Part shown: in pieces, positions 31,962-41,195 of the stretch
How the letters are laid out: each line of letters begins with the position of its first letter
Position numbering within the stretch: position 1 is the stretch's first letter
NCBI RefSeq assembly: GCF_018398315.1
Contig: NZ_JAHBRW010000002.1
Location: forward strand, 1,038,637 to 1,102,636
Length of the DNA: 64,000 bases
DNA from: Chelatococcus sp. YT9
Lineage (GTDB): Bacteria > Pseudomonadota > Alphaproteobacteria > Rhizobiales > Beijerinckiaceae
Direction: 5' to 3'
Notes under the pieces: generated by a model
Seen by the model: the letters and a program-made list of their open reading frames with translations, nothing else
What the model was told of the DNA's origin: nothing
The model's database searches: none
Translations under genes and position numbers: made by a program

Positions 31962-34211
31962 ATGACCATCGTTGCACGAGCAGAGAATGGCATCGGCAGG
32001 CCCGTCAGCCGCATCGACGGCCCTGACAAGGTTACTGGACGGGCGCGCTACGCGGCCGAGCATTCGGCCGATGAGATGGTCTATGGCTGGATCGTCTCAA
32101 GCACGATTGCCAAAGGTCGCATTGTGCGTATCGACGACGCAGCGGCGCGTACAATAGGCGGTGTCCTGGACATCCTCACCCACGAGAACCGGCCTCATAT
32201 TGCGTGGTTCGACCGAAGCTATCGCGATGAGGTCGCACCTCCCGGCGAACCTTTTCGGGCTCTCTATGACGAGCAGGTTCATTTCAGCTTCCAACCCGTT
32301 GCGTTGGTGTTGGCGGAAACACTTGAAGCAGCGCGCGCCGGGGCAGTCCTTCTTCAAGTCCACTACGAGGCGACGGAGCATACCACCGACTTCATCGCTG
32401 CGCTGCCGAACGCCTATGTGCCGAAGAAGAAGCGATCCGGCATACCGATGCCGTCCGATCGTGGCGATGCGAGGCGAGCGTTCGCCGCTGCACCCATTCG
32501 TACGGTAACAGATTATACGTTCCCCGCGCATCACCACAATCCGATGGAGATGCATGGCACCACGGTCGTTTGGCCCGGCGATGGTTCCATACTCGTTTAT
32601 GACAAGACGCAGGGACCGCAAAACGTCCAGTCATATCTCGCCAGCGTGTTCGGCTTGCCGAAAGGCAAGGTCACGGTGCGCAATCCGTTCGTGGGAGGCG
32701 CTTTTGGATCGGGCCTGCGGCCGCAATACCAGGTGTATCTCGCCACCATGGCGGCGCTGCACCTGAAGCGATCGGTCCGCGTTGCGATGACCCGCCAGCA
32801 GATGGTCAGCCACGTCCACCGGCCGGAGCTGTTCCAGTCCGTATCCCTCGGGGTCAATGAGGAGGGCGCGCTTCAGTCAGTCATCAACAAGGCCACAACG
32901 GCGACGTCCACGTACGAAGACTATATGGAGAACATCGTCAACTGGGGTTTGATGGCCTATCGCTGTCCGGACGCAGCGGGCGATTATACGCTGGTCGCGC
33001 TCGATACTCCCACCCCCGGTGACATGCGGGCGCCGGGCGCGGCGTCGGGCATGAACGTGTTCGAATGCGCAATCGACGAGATTGCTTACGCGGCGAAGAT
33101 AGATCCGCTCGCGTTTCGAAGGCTGAACTATACCGACGTCGATCCGATGTCGGACAAACCCTTCACCTCAAAGGCACTCCGGCAGGCTTACGATCTCGGT
33201 GCAACGGCGTTCGGATGGCACGATCGCCCAATCGAACCTCGCAGCATGCAGGATGGACACGAACTCACCGGTTGGGGCATGGCGACCGGGACGTGGGACG
33301 CGCAGTTCATGAAGACCTCCGCGCGAGCCCGACTTTCTGCTAACGGCAACCTTGAGGTTGCCACTGCCGCTTCCGACATCGGGACGGGTACCTATACGAT
33401 TCTGGCCCAGATCGCATCCGACGCGCTCGGGGTGAACCTCGACGATGTAACCGTTAAGATCGGCGATAGCGACCTCCCAGCTTCTCCCGTCGAAGGCGGA
33501 TCTTGGATGGCCGCTTCGGCCGGTGCCGCTGTGAATCTCGCTTGCAAGACGGTCGGGCGCAAGTTGTTCGAAGCCGCGAGAGCACTCGACACCTCGCCTT
33601 TTGCCGGCCTTGATTTTGACGACGTGAGCTTGACCGGCAGGCGCATGATAGTTCGCGATCACGATGCCCTCTCCATGCCGATCGCTGAGATCATGACCCG
33701 CGCCAATCTGCCGTCTCTGGAGGCAGATGAGACCGCATCGCCTGGTATCCGCGGAATGGTCGGGCAGATGACGAAAGCGCGCGGCACGCACAGCGCTGTC
33801 TTCGCCGAGGTGAAGGTGGACGACCAACTAGGCGTAGTCCGTGTCACTCGCGTGGTGGTCGCGGTCGCTGCCGGTCGTATCCTCAACCCGAAGACGGCGC
33901 GCAGCCAAATTCTCGGTGGCGTCGTGATGGGGCTCGGGATGGCGCTGCACGAGGAAACGCTGATGGATCATCGCTTCGGCCGACCGATGAATCACAACCT
34001 CGCCGAGTACCACATCCCGGCACATGCGGATGTCGAGCACATCGACGTCATCTTCGTCGAGGAAAGAGACGAAGAGGTCTCGCCGCTCGGCGTCAAGGGC
34101 CTTGGCGAAATCGGCATCGTTGGCACCGCAGCCGCGGTTTCCAATGCCATTTTTCACGCGACGGGCAGGCGGGTGCGTCATTTTCCCATCACGCTGGACA
34201 AGTTGCTCTAG
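31962..34211 (+). CDS. paoC: Aldehyde dehydrogenase (PaoC-like) molybdenum subunit
   Basis: A 749-residue molybdopterin-cytosine-dinucleotide-binding subunit. The N-terminal domain starts GRPVSRIDGPDKVTGRARY as usual. Molybdopterin-binding segments include NPFVGGAFGSG and MRAPGAASGMNVFE, and the catalytic glutamate is E716 in GLGEIGIVG near the C-terminus. It hydroxylates aldehydes (or a related substrate) to acids with water as oxygen source. There is no PaoD/XdhC-type cofactor chaperone gene next to it, so maturation must depend on a distant gene. Confidence 0.94.
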   Translation: MTIVARAENGIGRPVSRIDGPDKVTGRARYAAEHSADEMVYGWIVSSTIAKGRIVRIDDAAARTIGGVLDILTHENRPHIAWFDRSYRDEVAPPGEPFRALYDEQVHFSFQPVALVLAETLEAARAGAVLLQVHYEATEHTTDFIAALPNAYVPKKKRSGIPMPSDRGDARRAFAAAPIRTVTDYTFPAHHHNPMEMHGTTVVWPGDGSILVYDKTQGPQNVQSYLASVFGLPKGKVTVRNPFVGGAFGSGLRPQYQVYLATMAALHLKRSVRVAMTRQQMVSHVHRPELFQSVSLGVNEEGALQSVINKATTATSTYEDYMENIVNWGLMAYRCPDAAGDYTLVALDTPTPGDMRAPGAASGMNVFECAIDEIAYAAKIDPLAFRRLNYTDVDPMSDKPFTSKALRQAYDLGATAFGWHDRPIEPRSMQDGHELTGWGMATGTWDAQFMKTSARARLSANGNLEVATAASDIGTGTYTILAQIASDALGVNLDDVTVKIGDSDLPASPVEGGSWMAASAGAAVNLACKTVGRKLFEAARALDTSPFAGLDFDDVSLTGRRMIVRDHDALSMPIAEIMTRANLPSLEADETASPGIRGMVGQMTKARGTHSAVFAEVKVDDQLGVVRVTRVVVAVAAGRILNPKTARSQILGGVVMGLGMALHEETLMDHRFGRPMNHNLAEYHIPAHADVEHIDVIFVEERDEEVSPLGVKGLGEIGIVGTAAAVSNAIFHATGRRVRHFPITLDKLL

Positions 34212-34425
34212 CTCGCCTGCCTCTCACCTATCCCTTGTCATCGGGTTCTCGACGGATGCCGGATACATCCTTTCCCCCGGTCTGGCAGGCGTCGGTTCGT
34301 CGAGGCGCTTGGGTGACGCTTCCGTGTCAGGATCGATCATGACGAGGACCGCAACAGTCGAGATATGACGACATGGGTCCGAGCATTGTGATGAACCGGA
34401 GACCTAGCCAACCGAGCGGACGACA

Positions 34426-35712
34426 ATGAGAGTACTCGTGAATGGAGCTGGCGGTCTCATCGGAACTGCAATCTGCTCGCGATTGATTGCTGAAGGGCAT
34501 GAGGTGGTGCGCGCTGTGAGGGCCATCCCTCACGGGCTAAACACCCCCTACTCCACCGTTATAGTGGATATGGCTGATACCTCCGGAATGGACCGATGGA
34601 GTCATATCCTCGAACACGTCGATGCATTGCTCAACTGCGCCGGCGTCTTGCAAGACGCGCCGAACGATCACACGGCGATGGTTCATGCGGCGGGGGCTGG
34701 CGCTTTGTTCCGTGCCTGCGACCGAGCCGGGGTACGGCGGGTCATCCATTTTTCCGCGATTGGCGTCGATCGGGCGCAGCCTTCGGCATTTTCCGCCAGC
34801 AAACTTTCCGGCGACGAACTCCTCATGGAGCTTGATCTGGATTGGGTGATTCTGAGACCATCCGTGGTGCTCGGACGACCCGTTTATGGTGCAAGCGCCT
34901 TGTTTCGCGGGCTCGCCGCACTCCCGATCCTCCCACTCATGCCGAATACTGGGCAGCTTCAAGTTGTTCAGCTCGATGAAGTCGTTGAAACAGTCGTCCA
35001 TTTCCTCCAGCCCGATCGCCCCACGCGCATTGCCCTTGACCTCGCCGGCCCGGATGCTCTCGCTATGGAGGAGGTGGTCGCGCAGTATCGAAGATGGTTT
35101 GGATGGAAACCAGCTCGCATGATCAACCTCCCGCTTTCTGTTGCACGCTGCCTATACCGCCTTGGTGATGGTGCGAGTGCGCTGGGATGGCGCCCGCCAA
35201 TGCGTACCAACGCCGCTCGCGAGATCACGCGGGGGGCAACTGGGGATCCGGGACCCTGGAAAGCTGCCACCGGTATCGAGCCGCGAAGCCTCGGCGCGGC
35301 GCTCGCCATGAGCCCTCCCACGGTCCAGGACCGGTGGTTTGCCCGGCTCTATTTTCTGAAGCCGGCGATCTTCACGGTATTGCCGTTGTTCTGGATCCTG
35401 ACCGGGATCATATCGCTGACCACGGGTTGGCAGAGCGGAGTGGAGCTTCTTGTCGGGACCATCGTCGGCTCTCTGGCGTCGCCCTTGGTTGTCGCGGGCG
35501 CCCTGGCTGATATTGCGGTCGGCACACTCATCGCGTTTCGCCGGATGGCCCGCGCGGGGCTATGGGGAGCGCTCAGCATCTGCGTCTTCTACGCGGTAGC
35601 CGGCACCATCCTACGTCCGGATCTTTGGAACGAGCCGCTTGGCCCGCTGATGAAAATACTGCCGATCTTCCTCCTCCACCTCGTCGCACTTGCAATTCTG
35701 GAGGAGCGATAG
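34426..35712 (+). CDS. SDR/NAD-epimerase domain fused to DoxX-like membrane domain
   Basis: A 428-residue two-part protein. Residues 1-about 290 are an atypical short-chain dehydrogenase/NmrA-like Rossmann fold starting VNGAGGLIGTAICSRL (GxxGxxG) with an NAD-binding pattern but no clear YxxxK pair in the usual place. Residues about 300-428 contain four membrane helices with DoxX_3-like character (PAIFTVLPLFWILTGIISLT). Proteins of this architecture are common in proteobacteria, next to DUF2269 genes as here, and are thought to act at the membrane on an unknown substrate. The stop overlaps the start of the next gene by one base. Confidence 0.88.
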   Translation: MRVLVNGAGGLIGTAICSRLIAEGHEVVRAVRAIPHGLNTPYSTVIVDMADTSGMDRWSHILEHVDALLNCAGVLQDAPNDHTAMVHAAGAGALFRACDRAGVRRVIHFSAIGVDRAQPSAFSASKLSGDELLMELDLDWVILRPSVVLGRPVYGASALFRGLAALPILPLMPNTGQLQVVQLDEVVETVVHFLQPDRPTRIALDLAGPDALAMEEVVAQYRRWFGWKPARMINLPLSVARCLYRLGDGASALGWRPPMRTNAAREITRGATGDPGPWKAATGIEPRSLGAALAMSPPTVQDRWFARLYFLKPAIFTVLPLFWILTGIISLTTGWQSGVELLVGTIVGSLASPLVVAGALADIAVGTLIAFRRMARAGLWGALSICVFYAVAGTILRPDLWNEPLGPLMKILPIFLLHLVALAILEER

Positions 35713-36197
35713 TGCTTTATTTCGCTCTCAAGTATCTGCATGTGGTCGGTGCGGCTGTTCTTTTGGGGACAGGCGCCGGCATCGCCTTCTTCCTGCTGCT
35801 CGCGCATCGAACCGGAAATCCAGCAACGGTGGCAGCTGTCGCCCGCATCGTCGTTATCGCCGATTTCCTCTTCACAGCGACAGCGGTGGTGGCGCAGCCG
35901 ATTACCGGCGTCGCGCTTGCCTGGCATGTCGGCTATTCCCTCTGGGAAGGTTGGATCTTACTTTCAATCCTTCTCTACATCGTTACCGGCCTGTTCTGGC
36001 TTCCGGTTGTCTGGATGCAGATTGAAATGCGCAACCTCGCCTCGGCCGCGGCAGAGGCGAGCCAGTCGCTCCCGCCTCGCTACCACCAACTTTTCAGACT
36101 ATGGTTTATCTTCGGGTTCCCCGCCTTCGGTGCAGTTGCGTTGATCTTCTGGCTCATGATCACGCGCCCGGCGATCGAATGGTTCGGCACTGGTTGA
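35712..36197 (+). CDS. DUF2269-family membrane protein
   Basis: A 161-residue membrane protein with four helices. The first helix begins LKYLHVVGAAVLLGTGAGIAF with the conserved histidine of the family, and helix two contains VVAQPITGVAL. I chose the GTG at 35712, which follows GAGGAG by five bases and overlaps the preceding stop by one base; the longer open frame lies within the upstream gene. DUF2269 proteins regularly accompany SDR-DoxX fusion proteins. Function unknown. Confidence 0.85.
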   Translation: MLYFALKYLHVVGAAVLLGTGAGIAFFLLLAHRTGNPATVAAVARIVVIADFLFTATAVVAQPITGVALAWHVGYSLWEGWILLSILLYIVTGLFWLPVVWMQIEMRNLASAAAEASQSLPPRYHQLFRLWFIFGFPAFGAVALIFWLMITRPAIEWFGTG

Positions 36198-36294
36198 ATT
36201 ACCGTCCGTCTCGAGATCTCTTGACCAAGCACAGCCCCTCTCGCGCGGCTAATCGCCTAGATATTTCAATGCGAGAATATTATTCCCGGCGGGT

Positions 36295-36600
36295 TTATCT
36301 CCGCCACCACGCTCGCAGTCGCTCCCATAGAGCGACGGCTGCGAAAGCGAAGCGAGCCATCGGCTTCTGAAGTAACGGGATATCAGCGGCAATAAGCATC
36401 AGACCCAGTGGCAGCATCCAAATTCCAAGGATTGGCAGGAACGAGAACACCCCGCCGACAACGAAGAGGAGTCCGACCGGAATGCGAACCCAGCGCGAGG
36501 CGGGATGGCGCAGCCAGCGAATTATCGACGCGAGCCGCTCAGGAACCTCTCCCTCGATCCGCTTGAAAGCTAGCCGAAGATCCTTCTCGCCGTCGTTCAT
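36295..36600 (-). CDS. Small membrane protein
   Basis: A 101-residue protein with a charged N-terminal 45 residues and two hydrophobic segments (about 45-65 and 66-85: VRIPVGLLFVVGGVFSFLPILG, then LPLGLMLIAADIP), ending in an arginine-tryptophan-rich tail. This pattern is widespread in Hyphomicrobiales but has no assigned function. ATG 36600 is the best start because the frame upstream is low-complexity; its gene may share a transcript with the next minus-strand small gene. Confidence 0.6.
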   Translation of the reverse strand: MNDGEKDLRLAFKRIEGEVPERLASIIRWLRHPASRWVRIPVGLLFVVGGVFSFLPILGIWMLPLGLMLIAADIPLLQKPMARFAFAAVALWERLRAWWRR

Positions 36601-36697
36601 GGGCGCGTGCTTTTCGGCTTGTTCGCCGTTACCACCGGAGTGCACGGAGCGTTGCCCAAGGTAGGGCTCATTCTTACATCCTCGACAAGGGTGTGTT

Positions 36698-36937
36698 TCA
36701 AACCGCCCTGCGGAATATCCAGCCGAGAAGCGCGCCAGCCAGTCCTGCAACGAGGAGCGGGATCAGATGAGGTCTTTCGGTGTTGTCATGCAAAGAAGCG
36801 CTTGCTCTTGAGTTGGCCCTGCGGTCATCAGGTGTTTGCCGCACCGTGGCCATATGTTTCCGCGCGCGCTTTGACGCAGCACGGCTCGTGTACAGGGCTA
36901 TCTCGCTGACCGACCCGGTCAAGTCCTTCTTGAGCAT
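36698..36937 (-). CDS. Small C-terminally anchored protein
   Basis: A 79-residue protein with a basic, arginine-rich body (residues 1-50) and one C-terminal hydrophobic helix (LIPLLVAGLAGALLGWIF). GGAG lies about seven bases before the ATG at 36937. It could be a DUF883/ElaB-like ribosome- or membrane-associated protein, but I cannot confirm this. It is upstream of the 36295 gene on the same strand. Confidence 0.55.
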   Translation of the reverse strand: MLKKDLTGSVSEIALYTSRAASKRARKHMATVRQTPDDRRANSRASASLHDNTERPHLIPLLVAGLAGALLGWIFRRAV

Positions 36938-37289
36938 CGTATGTCTCCAAGTCGCCCTCTACGAATGCCCGGTACGCGGACGGTGGTGCGCAGCGTCTAT
37001 CAAGCGAGGGTACCCCGCCTCTCCACTGATAACCGGATGACTGCCCTTCCACCGGCATCACATCGGCCGATGCTGATCGAGGCGCAAGATATCCTCCAAC
37101 AGCGCATGGAAATGTCCTGGTCTCGCACAAAGTTCCGAAGCCTGGGACAAGGCCGGGAGGCAACTGATACATTTTCGAGCCGCCCGCCACGCAGCAGCTT
37201 CCAGGGTGCAGCCCATTTGATGCGGAACAGGTTTCACATTTCGGCATTTCCTGGTTGGGAATGAGCGTGTTGTTTGCTTCGAGGTACCG
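36938..37289. other. Intergenic region before ligD
   Basis: Divergent promoter region between the small minus-strand genes and ligD. No gene is supported. Confidence 0.4.
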
Positions 37290-39935
37290 ATGGCAAAGGA
37301 TAAGCTGACCGCCTACAAGGCCAAGCGTGATTTCCAGCAAACGAAGGAGCCGACCGGCCAGCGGCCGATCAAGCATTCAAGTCATCGGCGGTTTGTCATA
37401 CAGAAGCATGATGCCACGCGACTTCATTATGATCTACGTCTCGAACTCGATGGCGTCTTCAAATCATGGGCCGTGACTCGCGGCCCATCGCTTGATCCGC
37501 ATGACAAGCGCCTAGCCGTTGAAGTGGAAGACCACCCACTCGACTATGGTGATTTCGAGGGGACTATTCCGAAAGGGCAATATGGCGGTGGAACCGTCAT
37601 GTTATGGGACCGTGGCTTCTGGCAACCGGAAGGAAAAATGAGCCCTGAACAGGCGCTGGCCAAAGGCGACTTCAAGTTTACCCTGGAGGGGCAGCGTCTG
37701 CATGGTAGCTTCGTGCTGGTCCGGATGGCGAGCGATCGGGAACGTAGCAAGCGCGCCAACTGGCTTCTCATCAAGCATCGCGATGAATTTGCTGTGGAAG
37801 CAAACGGAGCCGCGGTTCTGGAGGAGAATGAGACCTCCGTAGCCTCTGGTCGCACCATGGCAGCCATCGCCGCGGGCAAGGGCCGGAAGCCGAAACCCTT
37901 CATGTTGCAACGTGGCGACGTGCAGGCGGATGCAGTCTGGGACAGTCGCAAGGGATTGGCGGCCAACCAACGCCGATCAGATCGCTCCAGCCAACATAGA
38001 TCCCCGGCATCGTCCCTCGTCCCGCTTCCCGACTTCATCGCGCCGCAGCTTTGCCAGTCCGTGGACCGCCCGCCGGGCGGGAAAGAGTGGATCCATGAGA
38101 TCAAGTTCGACGGCTATCGTATTCAGATGCGAGTAGTAGACGGCGAGGTCACGCTAAAGACTCGCAAAGGGCTCGATTGGACTGGCCGATATCCAGCTAT
38201 CGCGCGCGCCGCGCACAAACTCCCGGACGTGATTATCGACGGCGAGATCTGCGCCCTTGACGAGACCGGCGCTCCGGATTTCGCCATTCTGCAGGCGGCG
38301 CTATCTGAGGGCAACACCGATGCGCTCGTCTATTTCGCCTTCGACTTGCTGTTCGAGGGCGGAGAAGATCTCCGCTCTCGGCCGCTGACCCAGCGCAAGG
38401 CGCGCTTGCAACGAATCTTGGCGGACGCTGGAGATGACGCGCGTCTGCGGTTCGTGGAGCATTTCGAGAGCGGTGGCGAGGCGGTCCTGCGCTCCGCCTG
38501 CCGACTGTCTCTCGAAGGCATTGTTTCAAAGCGCATTGAGGCGCCCTACACCTCTGGCCGCACGGAAACATGGATAAAATCGAAATGCCGTGCCGGCCAT
38601 GAGGTCGTGATCGGTGCCTACGCCACGACGAACGGCAAGTTTCGGTCGCTCCTGGTTGGCGTTAACCGAGGCGACCGCTTCGTCTATGTCGGCCGGGTCG
38701 GCACTGGTTATAGCGCGGCGAAGGTCAAGGACTTGTTGCCAAAACTCAAGGCAGTCGCATCCGCGCGGTCGCCATTCACGGGTATTGGCGCCCCAAAGAA
38801 GGCGCCCGGCATTGTGTGGTTGAAGCCCGAGCTCGTAGCCGAGATCGAGTTCGCCGGATGGACGTCCGACGGGCTTGTTCGTCAGGCCGCATTCAAAGGG
38901 CTGCGGGAAGACAAGCCGGCGGCGGAAGTCGAGGCTGAGAAGCCCGCCTCGCCATCCAAGGCGGGAGTGGCGGAGCCTGCCGCGCCATCCCCATCGAAGC
39001 CTGCTCGCCGCAGTGGCAAGGTCGATGTCATGGGTGTGTTGATTTCGAATTCGGACAAGCCGCTCTGGCCCGACGCCAATGATGGCGCGCCTGTGACGAA
39101 GGAGGACCTAGCCCGATATTACGAGGCTGTCGGGCCCTGGCTGATTGATCACATCCGTGGGCGGCCCTGTTCGATCATCCGCGCACCGGACGGAATCGGC
39201 GGCGAGCGCTTCTTCCAGCGCCACGCCATGCCGGGCACATCAAACCTGTTAGAACTGGTGACCGTATTTGGCGACAGAAAGCCTTACCTGCAGATCGACC
39301 GCGTTGAGGGGCTGGCCGCCGTCGCCCAGATCGGCGCGCTTGAGCTACACCCCTGGAACTGCGAGCCAGATCGTCCAGAGGTGCCCGGGCGGCTCGTCTT
39401 TGATCTCGACCCCGGTCCTGATGTCCCGTTCCCGGCGGTCGTGAAGGCTGCAAAGGAAATGCGTGCGCGTCTGGACGATCTCGGTCTCGTTAGTTTCTGC
39501 AAGACAACAGGGGGAAAGGGGCTGCATGTCGTGGTGCCGTTGGCGGTCTCGAAGCGCAGCAAGCTCACTTGGCCAGAAGCCAAAGGTTTCGCGCACGACG
39601 TCTGCTCGCAGATGGCGAGGGATAATCCGGACCTTTACCTGGTCAAGATGGCAAAGAGCCAGCGCCATGGTCGGATATTCCTTGACTACCTACGCAACGA
39701 CCGTATGGCGACAGCCGTCGCGCCGCTGTCGCCGCGCGCGCGGCCGGGCGCAACCGTCTCGATGCCGCTTACTTGGAACCAAGTCAAAGCTGATCTTGAT
39801 CCAAAGCGCTTCACACTCCGAACCGTCCCCGCACTGTTGGCGAAAAGCACGGCTTGGGAAGACTATCGCGAAGGCGAGCGTCCGCTGGAACCTGCGATCA
39901 AACGATTAGCCAAATCTGCCAGGCAAGCGGCCTAG
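37290..39935 (+). CDS. ligD: Multifunctional ATP-dependent DNA ligase LigD
   Basis: An 881-residue non-homologous end-joining ligase with the three LigD modules. The N-terminal 3'-phosphoesterase (1-about 165) has H40, D41 and H46 in [10 protein letters not shown] and H82 in VEDHPLDYG. The ATP-dependent ligase core (about 245-545) has its AMP-accepting lysine K272 in EIKFDGYR. After a proline- and alanine-rich linker, the C-terminal primase/polymerase domain (about 590-870) has the catalytic D705 and D707 in FDLDPGPD. It repairs double-strand breaks with Ku, filling and sealing ends. No Ku gene is in the window. The order PE-LIG-POL is the one usual in Pseudomonas and rhizobia. Confidence 0.95.
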   Translation: MAKDKLTAYKAKRDFQQTKEPTGQRPIKHSSHRRFVIQKHDATRLHYDLRLELDGVFKSWAVTRGPSLDPHDKRLAVEVEDHPLDYGDFEGTIPKGQYGGGTVMLWDRGFWQPEGKMSPEQALAKGDFKFTLEGQRLHGSFVLVRMASDRERSKRANWLLIKHRDEFAVEANGAAVLEENETSVASGRTMAAIAAGKGRKPKPFMLQRGDVQADAVWDSRKGLAANQRRSDRSSQHRSPASSLVPLPDFIAPQLCQSVDRPPGGKEWIHEIKFDGYRIQMRVVDGEVTLKTRKGLDWTGRYPAIARAAHKLPDVIIDGEICALDETGAPDFAILQAALSEGNTDALVYFAFDLLFEGGEDLRSRPLTQRKARLQRILADAGDDARLRFVEHFESGGEAVLRSACRLSLEGIVSKRIEAPYTSGRTETWIKSKCRAGHEVVIGAYATTNGKFRSLLVGVNRGDRFVYVGRVGTGYSAAKVKDLLPKLKAVASARSPFTGIGAPKKAPGIVWLKPELVAEIEFAGWTSDGLVRQAAFKGLREDKPAAEVEAEKPASPSKAGVAEPAAPSPSKPARRSGKVDVMGVLISNSDKPLWPDANDGAPVTKEDLARYYEAVGPWLIDHIRGRPCSIIRAPDGIGGERFFQRHAMPGTSNLLELVTVFGDRKPYLQIDRVEGLAAVAQIGALELHPWNCEPDRPEVPGRLVFDLDPGPDVPFPAVVKAAKEMRARLDDLGLVSFCKTTGGKGLHVVVPLAVSKRSKLTWPEAKGFAHDVCSQMARDNPDLYLVKMAKSQRHGRIFLDYLRNDRMATAVAPLSPRARPGATVSMPLTWNQVKADLDPKRFTLRTVPALLAKSTAWEDYREGERPLEPAIKRLAKSARQAA

Positions 39936-40165
39936 CGCTCGGTTACTCCGCGAGAAGTTTAACAAGACAAGGCTTACTTGGAACGTCAAGGCGGTCTCTA
40001 CTGCGAAGGCCCTGAAACTCGCTCGATCTCGCCCGCTGGATCGGGCATCGTCATCCCCGACTTTTTGCGGTCACAACATTAATTCGCCTGGGCAAGATTG
40101 GTGACGCGTCGGGTTGGTAAAGGGAATAGCCCCAAATAATAATCTGAGATGGAATAGAATTGTGG

Positions 40166-40987
40166 TCATTGAGGAGTTGGGTTCGCATTTGAACCGCGGT
40201 CTTCTTTGGATGGAGCATTGCGATCAATAAGGCTCGAGGCGATTTCTTTGGAAGCGGCCGTCAACTCCTTTGCGATCGCGGCCGCGCCGAGCTGGCTGAT
40301 GCGGCTCATCGGTGCCACGACGCTCAGGGAGAGGATCGGCACGAGATCAGGCGAGGTAATGCCGACGCCTATTCCCGACACGCCGCGCGTCTTCAAGCCA
40401 TCATTGACAGCATACCCCAGACGCCGGGCGATTTCGACGCGATGCTTGAGCTTCGCCGTCAGACTCGTTCCGTAGTAGGCCAGATAACGCGCGTGATTGG
40501 CCTTGAGCACCGCCTCCGCTTCCTTGGCATCGAGGGCCGACAGGAGCGCGAGCCCGCCTGCGCCGAGCCCGATCGCACGGCGGGTGCCGACGGACATGGT
40601 GAGTGGTTGCCGCGAATTCGGTCCTTCGATCCGCTCTATGCAGACCATATCGAGACCGCTGCGACGGTTGAGAAAAATTGTATCGCCGAGCGTCTCCGCA
40701 AGTTGTCTCAGGACGGCGAAACTGTAACCGCTGAGATCGAACCTATGGGATGCAAGCAACCCGAGATCATAGATCTTTGACCCCAAATGGTAGGTCCGTG
40801 AGATATCCTTGTGCAAAAGCCCTTCCCGGACCAAACAGTCGAGAAGGCGAAACACGGTTGATCGCGACAGCCCGGATCGCTTGACGAGCGCGGTCAATGT
40901 CGCGCCGCCGATATCCGACTGGGCCACCTCAAGCAGCAAATTCAGCCCTCTTTCGAGCGCCGCGGTTCCCGTTCTGGTCATTGTCAT
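40166..40987 (-). CDS. IclR-family transcriptional regulator
   Basis: A 273-residue regulator. The N-terminal winged helix-turn-helix (about 8-75) reads TALVKRSGLSRSTVFRLLDC in its recognition region, and the C-terminal effector domain (about 90-255) has VGTRRAIGLGAGGLALLSA and GVSGIGVGITSPDLVP, usual for IclR ligand pockets. It is divergent from the hyuB/hyuA/ABC cluster, with about 200 bases between, so it most likely controls that cluster in response to its substrate. A TTTCC/GGAAA inverted repeat lies in the shared promoter region. Confidence 0.93.
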   Translation of the reverse strand: MTMTRTGTAALERGLNLLLEVAQSDIGGATLTALVKRSGLSRSTVFRLLDCLVREGLLHKDISRTYHLGSKIYDLGLLASHRFDLSGYSFAVLRQLAETLGDTIFLNRRSGLDMVCIERIEGPNSRQPLTMSVGTRRAIGLGAGGLALLSALDAKEAEAVLKANHARYLAYYGTSLTAKLKHRVEIARRLGYAVNDGLKTRGVSGIGVGITSPDLVPILSLSVVAPMSRISQLGAAAIAKELTAASKEIASSLIDRNAPSKEDRGSNANPTPQ

Positions 40988-41050
40988 CGCTCCGTTGGCG
41001 CTGACTTTATGAAACGCAGCATGCGCGAGGCTTTCTGAAGTCGCAAGAGG

Positions 41051-41068
41051 TTTCCACTATGTGGGAAA
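41051..41068. promoter_or_regulatory. Candidate IclR operator
   Basis: TTTCC and GGAAA form a perfect outer inverted repeat around eight bases (41051-41068), 63 bases upstream of the IclR gene and about 130 bases upstream of the first hyuB. IclR regulators bind such quasi-palindromes next to their own gene. The half-site match is short, so this is only a candidate. Confidence 0.35.
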
Positions 41069-41195
41069 ATTGATGCGAATTTCACGTTGCGTTCCCTCGC
41101 GCCCGATCTAAAATCATTACAAACGAACAGCCGTGCAGACCAAGCTGATGTCCATGCATAGATCATGCAAGGGGCACCCTTTTGTTCGGGGCACC

